Notes under the pieces: generated by a model | The model's database searches: none | What the model was told of the DNA's origin: nothing | The model's input: the letters and a program-made list of their open reading frames with translations, nothing else | Part shown: positions 56,255 through 64,000 of the stretch, piece by piece | Numbering within the stretch: the stretch's first letter is position 1 | Layout of the letters: each line of letters starts with the position of its first letter | Made by a program: the position numbers and the translations under genes | From: Dicyema japonicum | Taxonomy: Eukaryota; Dicyemida; Rhombozoa; Dicyemidae | Assembly: GCA_011109175.1 (NCBI GenBank) | Contig: RDEW01000073.1 | Location: 107,604-171,603 of the forward strand | Direction: 5' to 3' | DNA length: 64,000 nt

Positions 56255-57802
56255 TTGCAGCGTAGACTATTATTTTTATTAAATCAAAAATAACCAATTG
56301 AATTAAAAATTTTAAATTATTTTATTTTTTTACATTTACAATTCACTACGGTCCCTCTTAGGACAGAAATTGTCTAAGGAAACGTTTTATGAAAAATGTT
56401 CCACAGAAAAATCTGTTAAACACTGTGACGCGCTTCCTAAAAAGCTTAAAAAACAGACATTGAAGTTCTATTACAGACATCGAAGTTCCAAAAAATCTTG
56501 GAACTCTTAGAGAAATGAAATAAAACATTTTACTTGTAAGAATGTCTGTAGAAAGCCAATGGGAATTACTTAAATTGTTATTTTCTATTCGGAAAATATG
56601 TAATTTTATTTAAATCCTTTTTCGGAAATTCAAATTTTTAATTTATCGAATTTTCTTGATTTTGACGATCCATAGAAACCGACTTAACTATCAACATGAC
56701 AACGTGATTCAGTTATGTGAAGTAAATCCCCAATCGCCTTTGAAACCTCTAGAGCGGTTGGATGTATTAGTAAAAAAGTCATCAATAAAATTGGGAACGA
56801 AATCGAGATGCTACTAAAAGGTCCTTGTGAACAAAAATGGTTCTCTCCGCGCCCTGGAATCTCCCTCTGCGGCAATGCTCATTGTCTCTTAGCAGCTGGC
56901 GCCTGATTTGTTTCTGTTTTATCATTAAAAATCCATTGGCTGTGTTTCGTAGCAATTTCTGTTAACTTGTCAGTAATCACACAAAACTGACATTTAATGA
57001 TGTGCCACGTGCAATAAGTGAATGATTGTTATTTCCTTAGTTATGGGTACCATTTTTATTAGTCAAATTTATTTCTTTATCCGCATCCCCCCATTTTTGT
57101 CAATTTAAAATACTTTTTAGGAAAGATTTCTCAAATCATACCCCAATCCATATATCCCCCAATACTATGCAATGAAATTGTCTCCATAGACCAGAACGAA
57201 ATAATTATGTGATCTCGACACACACCATATAGCCCTCAACTTGGTTTAATGTCCCTCCATTGAGCCCCAAAAGTAGACTGAGAACTGTCCAATCATGACG
57301 AAACAACACTAACCTGTTCAGACGAATCAGGATGGTAGGTAATTAAAAACCACTTGTGTGACTAAAGGAATCAATACTACATTCAAAAAATTAATTGAAA
57401 ATTATGTTTCAAGGACATAAACCATTTGATGCCTATGATATAATTATAAATTACGCTTCATTGAACTAATTTAAACCACGTGTATAAACGATTAGACATA
57501 ATTTTAATTACAAAGTAGGGGATCAATCGATAACACAGAAATTAGTTGAATTAAGAGATTGCCTAGTCAAGGGCCACTTTACTCGTACTTAAAGTAAAAT
57601 TGTTTCCCCCCTTAAAATAATATTAACGATTCCTCCACTAGTCTTATAATCACTTTCCCTAATATCACTATTCCTTCCATTATTAGACAAGGGATATCAA
57701 TCAAAAATCATTAAACAAATATAAGCCTCCCCCAATTAATATCTTAGTCGTGAAACAACCACTTCCCCCTAATTATAATTGATTTCCAATAATCACCAAG
57801 CT
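56255..57802. other. Spacer between ThrRS and bZIP genes
   Basis: AT-rich, no coding frame with family resemblance (the frame at 56684-56875 is a chance-like minus ORF), no recognised repeats. Confidence 0.4.
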
Positions 57803-58471
57803 TTATTTTAATAATTTAATCCGATTAATCTCATCAGATAAAAAATCAATATCCTCCAAAACTGAGTAATAGGACCTCTCCAGGTCTTCTATCTCCGACC
57901 TGATGCAATTGCACATCTCATAGGTCTTCCTTTTCTGTCCCCTCACTTTATTCCTGTATTTCTGTGCCGCCAATCTGTTCTGTTCCCTTCGACGGTCGCT
58001 CTTTTCAGAATTTGTTGCTCTGAGTCTCTGATTGTCAATAATCACACTGGAGAGACACATGGGCGGGGAAAGACAAACATCATTGGAGTTCTCCACAATT
58101 TCCGGGATCTCAAAGTGGTTTGGTGGTCCATTTTCGTAAAAGTTAGGGAAGTTGCAGTACTCCTCTATGAAATTAGGGACCTCAAGGTTGGGTGAAAGCT
58201 CATTTTTGAAATGATTGTAAAAGTTGTCGCATTCCTCCAATGATTCAGGGACCTGAAAGTCGGGTGACAGCTCATTTTTAAAGGAATTCAGGATATTGTC
58301 GTACTCTTCCAAGTAGTAGTTGTAATTATCCTCACGTAGAAAAAAACTTGGATGGAAATAATTAATATCTTCTTCAGGTAAATAGTCATCGTGTGACTTA
58401 TAAAGGAATGGCTCGAAGAACTCCGAGTCATTCCAGGGTGAGTCTTTTTGAGTAAAATTGTTTAGATTCAT
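57803..58471 (-). CDS. bZIP transcription factor, CREB2/ATF4-like
   Basis: Intronless, 222 residues from the ATG at 58471 (upstream in-frame codons are not ATG). The N-terminal two thirds is acidic, Asn- and aromatic-rich, and holds three 24-residue repeats (LEEYDNILNSFKNELSPDFQ type; about residues 56-127), probably an activation region. The C-terminus is a basic region REQNRLAAQKYRNKVRGQKR and a zipper (IRSEIEDL...VLEDIDFLSDEINRI). The Asn-x2-Ala-Ala-x2-Tyr-Arg pattern, with Tyr where most bZIPs have Cys or Ser, is characteristic of ATF4/ATF5. Predicted role: nuclear DNA-binding dimer in the amino-acid/ER stress response. Two upstream ORFs precede the start (58529-58540, 58428-58493), suggesting translational control by eIF2 phosphorylation. 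Confidence 0.85.
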   Translation of the reverse strand: MNLNNFTQKDSPWNDSEFFEPFLYKSHDDYLPEEDINYFHPSFFLREDNYNYYLEEYDNILNSFKNELSPDFQVPESLEECDNFYNHFKNELSPNLEVPNFIEEYCNFPNFYENGPPNHFEIPEIVENSNDVCLSPPMCLSSVIIDNQRLRATNSEKSDRRREQNRLAAQKYRNKVRGQKRKTYEMCNCIRSEIEDLERSYYSVLEDIDFLSDEINRIKLLK

Positions 58472-58493
58472 ATTCAATAAAAGTTAAGTACAT
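58428..58493 (-). promoter_or_regulatory. Upstream ORF 2, overlapping the bZIP start out of frame
   Basis: ATG at 58493 opens a 21-codon frame (MYLTFIEYESKQFYSKRLTL...) that ends at a TGA at 58428-58430, overlapping the bZIP reading frame by 44 nt in another frame. A ribosome that initiates here cannot start at the bZIP ATG, the layout of the inhibitory uORF2 of ATF4. The transcript start is not known. Confidence 0.6.
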
Positions 58494-58528
58494 TTTGAAA
58501 CTGTAAAAATTTTGGAAAAAAGAATCAA

Positions 58529-58540
58529 CTAACAACACAT
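58529..58540 (-). promoter_or_regulatory. Upstream ORF 1, three codons
   Basis: ATG TGT TGT TAG (Met-Cys-Cys-stop) is the first ATG downstream of an ATG-free AT-rich stretch of more than 60 nt. uORF1 of mammalian ATF4 is also three codons. The gap to uORF2 is 35 nt, shorter than in mammals. Confidence 0.55.
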
Positions 58541-58739
58541 AACCGACACAACGAATTTAGCAATATTGTCAGGATAAGAAAATTTTATTTATTATTAGGT
58601 TAGCCAATATAAATTCCGTAAATTATTATAAATATAAATAAATTAAATTAAAAAAATATATTGATTAATTAAACTTATGGAAAGGTCCCATCTCCAATGC
58701 CTCTGGATTTCCTGATCCGCATGAATTATTGACTGGCCG
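58541..58739. other. Presumed promoter region of the bZIP gene
   Basis: Very AT-rich, with TATTTATAATA-like stretches on the minus strand around 58620-58640, but no element can be assigned with confidence. Confidence 0.3.
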
Positions 58740-59100
58740 CGTTGCGTCATGTGGTGCTATGTGGCTAGTTGGTCAAAAATTATTTTCCTTCCCTCCGATG
58801 GCGTCATTGGACCCACCTTACTGAGGAGACGCCCAATGCCTGGCCTGGATCAAGAGGAACCAACTATTCTTCCCCGCTGGACAATGTCGTTACCTGGAGA
58901 CAATTTCTGGAGCGCTGGAACAAGTCTGGATCAAGGAGTAGTTAGTTCGGTTACCCTTGGTCTTTGGAATAATTTTAATTTAACGACAGAAAGGCACCTA
59001 ATGTTCCTCCAAAGACAACCATTAAACATTTACCTCCGAGGATACTGTTTCCCCAGCGGCGCACACTTTAAGTTTCAACTACGCGGAAGGAACCCGTAGC
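58740..59100 (+). mobile_element. Possible PHD-RT thumb-region relic
   Basis: An open 116-codon frame contains FLPSDGVIGPTLLRR and LGLWNNFNLTTERHL...FPSGAHFKF, weakly similar in order to LSLPSDVALGAYLSS, EAWNATNLPL and FPESGAWLN of PHD-RT copies. Not decisive. Confidence 0.35.
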
Positions 59101-59470
59101 CCACAGCAAGAAATGGACCACGGTTCTACAACTAAGTAAGGGGCAAAATATTGGAACTGCGCTATCTCCTGGTGGTTGAAGATCACGTGGCTTTATTCAA
59201 GAGACGAAACTCCCATTAAATAGTCCTACCCTGATGTTTCCTGGATTCAAGTCAATACGAACTAACCGGGAGAATTGGGGTGGTGGCCTACTCATTTTAT
59301 ATCGAAAAACCTTAAATGTGTGGACATCACTTCAGTGGAGAAGAATATCTTGGGTGACGACGATGTTACAAAAGTCAACGCAATCTCATTTGGAACTAAA
59401 AAACAGTTAGATCTTGGACTTCCAGTGTAAGTGATCTACATGATATGATTATTAACAACTGTTATAGCTT
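59101..59470 (+). mobile_element. 2A-family LINE endonuclease scrap
   Basis: At 59225-59310, PTLMFPGFKSIRTNRENWGG then GLLILYRKTL matches STPLFPGYISIRKDRIGRGG then GLLTIIRNGL of the copy at 30748. Surrounding sequence is too decayed to read. Confidence 0.55.
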
Positions 59471-59926
59471 TCAATTCTGAAATCGCACTTGCTGTAGCTT
59501 TTGTAAGAAGGGGGTGATATGGTTGAGGCCTAGCTTGGAGAGGCATAAATTCCTTTTGTTGACAGAATACCTAGCTACCGCTAGAAGGACATTAGATTGT
59601 CGCTTTGTTTTAGTACACAGTCGTTCTACAAACATATGGAAGTATAAGCAGGCTTGACTTAGTTTGCCGGATAAGAAATTAGTGAGGAATGTCAAACTGG
59701 GGGATATTTGATCTTCTTTGAGACCGCATGAAAATGCGATCAAATAATTTGTTATGTAAATTGAACCCAGAGCAGTTCTTTTAAGTGAATATAGAATCTT
59801 TGAAACGTCGGCAATAAATATGGCAAGATAAAGAGGTGGGGTGAAGGGACGAAAGCCATATTGTGATTTGGGAAGGTTCAGATGGAAGGAAATCTGGTTA
59901 AAGCGCCTTCTGAAAAGTAGTCTCAA
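59471..59926 (-). mobile_element. Probable LINE RT fragment
   Basis: An open 151-codon minus frame begins RRFNQISFHLNLPKSQYGFR and PFTPPLYLAIFIADVSKIL, similar to RT motif 1-2 (QYGFR...) of LINEs. It directly follows the gag-like ORF on the same strand, so both may derive from one internally deleted element. Confidence 0.45.
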
Positions 59927-59959
59927 AAGTTCTGCAATATCCTTTTACCATACGATGGA

Positions 59960-60530
59960 TAAGCTTACATCGCTAGCCATTCCAGAGGAGGAGGCCTGCC
60001 TTGTCCCCTGTAGTACCTCGTTTGTAGCCTTTTGATACAGGGGCACTTGCTATGGCTCGCCTTGTGTTCTTCCTCACCACAGTTCACGCACTTGAGAGAC
60101 TTGCCGCTTGTTTGACAAGCCTTCCGCGAATGTGGACTCCCGCAATTTAGGCACTTCTCTATAAAAGTGCATCGGTGGCTGGTGTGGCCGAATCCGTGGC
60201 ATCTGTACCATTGTGTTGCTGATTGTCGCTCCCGGGCCACACCGAACCTAAAGTAACCTATTTTTACCCTCTCAAGGCCGATTCTCTCTGTCTCAGCCTC
60301 GGATCTTAGCCAGAACTTCATGGTCTGTAGCTTTTTGCCCCCACTCTTGAAGCGCTCGATCTTGTGCGCTTCCTAATGTACTCGAGTACATCCTCATCAA
60401 CAAAGGTCAGAAGGATCCCAAAGACAAGTACTATCGAGTCCGATGCCCCGTGATATGTTATGTGCCCCGGGTCCAAAAAGTACCTTATTATTGACCTCAG
60501 CTTCAAAAGCTGAGGCGTCTTCCCTCAATA
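59960..60530 (-). mobile_element. Gag-like ORF1 of a LINE (three CCHC knuckles)
   Basis: Minus strand: an N-terminal part (60506-60318) then, after a one-base frame change, RCHGFGHTSHRC, CLNCGSPHSRKAC and CVNCGEEEHKASHSKC (60220-60070), three CX2CX4HX4C-type knuckles as in the nucleic-acid-binding ORF1 proteins of Jockey/CR1-type LINEs. No capsid-like N-terminal domain is clear. A stop follows GRPPPLEWLAM. Confidence 0.78.
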
Positions 60531-60619
60531 AAGGAACAAAATAAGATTATTGTCTTAAGTCGATTATTAGCGTGGCGTCATGGGGTTCACCTGTTGCTGT
60601 GGTGGCGCTCAGTGAAAGT

Positions 60620-63420
60620 TCTACATAGAAGATAACCGTTCAACTTTCCCTACCTTTCTGCGATTTTCAGAAGGGTGGCCTACCAACTCTCCCGTTTTCT
60701 CTTTACTAATTCTGTCTGGTGATGTAGAACCTAATCCGGGACCAAACTGCACACTGATTATTCTCCAATTAAATGTAAATGCATTCCGGAATAAAGTGTT
60801 GGAATTACGGTCCACCTATCCCTCTTGAAAGCGGACATTTCCCTCATTCAAGAATCGAAGCTCTCTATAAAGTCCCCAACACCTTGTTTTCCTGGATATT
60901 GTGTACTTCGCAGGGACCGAACAAGAAATCTCGGAGTAGGATTATTGACTATCGTTAAGGATGGACTTAAAATTACGGATGTCACCGCTTTTGTATCTCT
61001 TTCTGCGAAGGGGATTTTATTCTGGAACAGATTTCTACTTAAGTTTCCTTTTCTCCGACGAGATGTTTTACACTGTGTAATGTCTATATCCCACCTCAGG
61101 AATCATGTACTACTTCCTACATCCTCAACCTATTGAGATGTGTGGAATAAAGGATCTGTCACTATGCGGAGACTTAAATGCCAAACATTCGCTCTGGCTC
61201 AGGACACAATCAGCCGACAATCATGGAGAGTACATCCTATCAATACTCGACGAATTAATTATTCTCAAAATCCGGATTCCCATACGAGGATCCCAATCCG
61301 AAAAAGGATACCCAACTTCCCCTGACTTATCATTATGCACTCCCTCCCTTGCTGGATATCTTTCATGGGATGTTCGCTATGGTTTTACAAGCGACCATAA
61401 CCAAATTGTGTTGAAACTGAAAAGATCTATCTGTCTGCCAAGATGTTCTACAAAGTTCAAGAACTATTCGAAGGCAAATTGGTTTGGATTCAGCACGTAT
61501 GTGGATAATTGTTTATCGGGACTCGTTGTGGAAGACTTCCCTATTGACAAGGCAGCCATGATGTTAACTTCAGTCATTCTAAAAGCGGACAGAATGTTAA
61601 TCCCAATATCCTCTTACAGAAAATTCAATCCGAAACTATCTTCGGGCCTCCTGGAACTTATCAAGAAACGAGATGCTTTGAAGAAAACCGGAATGCAATC
61701 AGATGGCTCTATATCGTCCATACGCTCTCTAAATCACAGAATTTCCTACACTAATCCGTGATAAACACAGACACAAGTGGAGTCGGCTTGTTGGTCGACT
61801 ATGACACAAGAACCTTCTGGAAGACACTAAAGAGTATCAACAGCCTCACAAAGTAAGATGACGGCAGAGTGGAAACCGTTACCCTTGCCCCGGAACATGC
61901 ACGGAAACTCGCTAATAACCTATGAAATACTATGTGTCGATCAGCCACAAGGACTCGACGTTCTTCACTCCTACGACGTGGAAGGACTATTAAATTTCTA
62001 CGACCAACCCGAGCCTGTGACCCCGACGGTGTCTGTGCTATCCACCTTAAACACCTAGGACCTCAGCTCATATTGTGTTATCAAGACTATACAACCAGTC
62101 TATAAATTCCCATACAATACAAACATATGGAAGAACTCATTGATAACTCCAATCCTCAAGTCTAGAAAATCAAAAGACATTCCATCCTATTACCGCCCTG
62201 TCTCCATAACTTGCGTCAAAGGTGTTGGAGAAACTTTACTAATTTTAATCACCCCTGTTCTACACAATTTCCTGATTTTCAAAAGGCTTCAGATCAGCTG
62301 TTCTACAACGACACAATTGAGATCTGTCTTCCAATTCATCACAGACGGCTTCTACGTGAAGACGCACATACGGACGGCTCTGGTGTCTATAGATATACAG
62401 AAAGCCTTCGACTCGGTTTCGAGGACTCTCCTAACAAAGAAGATCTTTAACTCAAATTTACATCCGAGTATCATGCTATGGCTGGAAAATTAAAAAAAGT
62501 CCGGATTGGAAAAATTACTTCAAAATCAAGACTACTCCCAATGGGGTCCCACAAGGCTCCTCTCTTATTTAACTTATTTCTACACGATCTACCTACTATC
62601 AATGATCAGGACACCATGTTTTTATCTTCTGCGGACAACCTGCTTATCGCTGGAAGAGACAAATCTCCCTCCAGGGCTGTGGTTTAGTCACATCTCAACC
62701 AGGTGTGTGACTGGCTATCCATGAATTTGCTGTTTGTGTCTGCATTTAAGTCTCAATTCACGCTATTTACTACGGACAGAAGATTTAAAGATGGACTTTA
62801 GATATTCCTCGGAAACATTCCCATTCCTTATACACGAATCAGAAGATCCTTGGAGTAACTTCGACTCTTTGATGACGTTCGTCAGTCACATGGAGGTGTT
62901 AACCAAGGGTCTTTGAAAATGGAACGTCCTAAAGCCATCGTAAAGAAGACCCCCTTTCCTCCTACTGCTTGGATCAGCAAAGTACATTTCCAAGTTATTG
63001 CGCCTACGATTGAATATGCCTGTTCTGCCTGGAGATTCGCCATTTCTTCTACGAGGGTGGAGCGTGTGAATTCTATCAGACGGAAGATTATGAGGCACAT
63101 ACAATCAGACTCCACATCCGTCCCCAGTCAGCTTTCAGAGGAGGCGACGGTGAGAAATGGCCTGGGCTTCCTACGTATGTGCAATGAGCTAGGAAACCCA
63201 TTCAGAGAGAGGGTGGTTCATGCGGAAGAATTCAGATCGGCATTAAAAAAGTGCAATCCGATAGAATTCCTATGCAGAAATAAAAGAAGACACTTCAGAA
63301 ACGCTGTTGGTTCACTGGCGGAGAATTCGAAGAGAATTTGAGAGATGTTGGAGGCTGGGATGACAAAATTTAGCAAGTTAATTCTTTCTTGGTGGTCTTG
63401 GGGTTAAAAATAATAAATGA
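60620..63420 (+). mobile_element. 2A-bearing CR1-like LINE, second long copy
   Basis: Same order as the copy at 30748: hydrophobic leader NSPVFSLLILS, the 2A motif GDVEPNPGP (60718-60744), LIILQLNVNAFRNKVLELRS, a frame break, ISLIQESKLSIKSPTPCFPG (60838-60897), CGDLNAKHSLWL (61158), SDHNQIVLKLKR (61390-61425), RT SYYRPVSITC (62190), VSIDIQKAFDSVSRTL (62383-62430), SHKAPLLFNLFLHDL, and the catalytic box mutated to SADN (62629). The thumb and tail (IEYACSAWRFA, RHFRNAVGSLAE) end at 63341, with a 3' end GGTCTTGGGGTTAAAAATAA. More decayed than the first copy (at least five frame breaks). Confidence 0.88.
60718..60744 (+). other. 2A ribosome-skipping motif
   Basis: Encodes GDVEPNPGP, a canonical D-V-E-x-N-P-G-P 2A core, ten residues before the endonuclease begins. 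No in-frame ATG upstream survives in this copy. Confidence 0.85.
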
Positions 63421-64000
63421 GATTATTGAACGAGGTAGGAAGTATATACAGGAAAGGTTTGGAAGTCGTGGGTTCGAATCTGAAGGGAGCTTTCAGTGAA
63501 GGTAGATTGTCCTCAAAAAGATTGAGAACTCTTCGCTTAAGAATAAAGTGATGTACGCGAAAGTAGGACGTGTGATGAAAGTAGAAGGTGGACCTATTTC
63601 TCCGCTCCTTTTAGAAACGGAAGTCTGTAATTGATTATTGGAGGATGGATTTCGTCGACACAATCAGTTCTCCCTTAGGTTAACTCCTTGGAATGATTAT
63701 TTGTGACTGTTTGAGCTAGGCTTACCAAAGATTGCAAGTTGAAGTCTAATTAAGGTACATCCAGTTACCAAACTCAAGCAACAGGTCCATATCCGCCATT
63801 GTGGGAACCCCTCCAGTGGAGTAGAGAAGAGGTAGATCCTTTTTGGATTCCAGTCAGACATTGAGTGTTTCATAAACAGGTGATCTATTAAAAATTGACA
63901 GGAAGCAAAAAGGAATACTTCGACTAGGCAGTTAACATCGTAGGAATCAAACCCACAACCAATAGCGACTAGAACGAAAGCACTAACCACTAATCTACCT
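63421..64000 (-). mobile_element. Spacer ending in a tRNA-derived SINE head
   Basis: At the window end the minus strand reads GGTAGATTAGTGGTTAGTGC, then GGGTTTGATTCCTAC, an A-box/B-box pair at tRNA-like spacing (about 63935-64000), so a second, different tRNA-derived repeat begins outside the window and reads leftward. A lone GTGGGTTCGAATC near 63469 could be another B-box relic. No coding feature recognised between. Confidence 0.45.

Noticed and set aside
58499-58512. TTTTTACAG upstream of the bZIP start as a spliced-leader acceptor
   Set aside because: Possible in principle, but there is no direct evidence of trans-splicing in this window; kept only as a way the uORF hypothesis could fail.
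63440-63500. A tRNA gene near GTGGGTTCGAATC
   Set aside because: Only a B-box-like stretch is visible; no complete acceptor and anticodon arms could be paired.
1-64000. Prokaryotic operons, riboswitches, CRISPR arrays or attachment sites
   Set aside because: Gene structure is eukaryotic throughout; no spaced direct repeats of CRISPR type or Shine-Dalgarno-led gene clusters.

Overview
The window looks like nuclear DNA of a small, intron-rich metazoan parasite, most likely a dicyemid mesozoan (Dicyema-like). Seven protein-coding genes (six of them readable, one threonyl-tRNA synthetase copy that is damaged) are cut by about 43 spliceosomal introns of only 17-27 nt, mostly 22-23 nt, with GT...AG ends. 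Introns this small in a genome that also carries an intermediate filament with a lamin-type tail, HP1, an ATF4-like bZIP and animal-type LINEs fit what is known of dicyemids. The species assignment is inference. The standard genetic code fits. I saw no convincing tRNA, rRNA or other RNA gene apart from tRNA-derived SINE heads, and no CRISPR array.

Cellular genes, left to right: phosphoglycolate/4-nitrophenyl phosphatase (237-1248 +); a Lys/Glu-rich protein with 47-residue repeats (4577-6367 +); a minimal HP1 (14886-15305 -); an intermediate filament protein with lamin tail (23671-25550 +); canonical poly(A) polymerase (37184-38951 +); uridine phosphorylase (46901-47856 +); a damaged threonyl-tRNA synthetase (53975-56254 -); and a CREB2/ATF4-like bZIP (57803-58471 -) with two upstream ORFs arranged as in vertebrate ATF4. 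They are unrelated housekeeping and regulatory genes, not an operon or pathway.

The rest is dominated by dead transposable elements. I recognise: (1) a PHD-finger/RT/PD-(D/E)XK-like retroelement, called PHD-RT here, in 8-9 copies, the longest at 17640-20625; (2) CR1-like LINEs whose ORF opens with a 2A ribosome-skipping motif (30748-33533 and 60620-63420), plus fragments; (3) an APE-endonuclease LINE, called family 1 here, ending in a (TAAC)n-like tail; (4) LINEs with a C-terminal restriction-like endonuclease (RLE-LINE); (5) three Tigger/pogo DNA transposons; (6) a hAT element; (7) an integrase-bearing element; (8) a tRNA-derived SINE. Insertions are strongly nested. Between 26.3 and 35.5 kb a PHD-RT copy was split by a 2A-LINE, that LINE by a Tigger, and the Tigger by SINEs and a second 2A-LINE, with target-site duplications preserved at three levels.

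Several otherwise intact genes each carry a single-base frame break, often next to a homopolymer, so some breaks may be assembly errors rather than pseudogene lesions.
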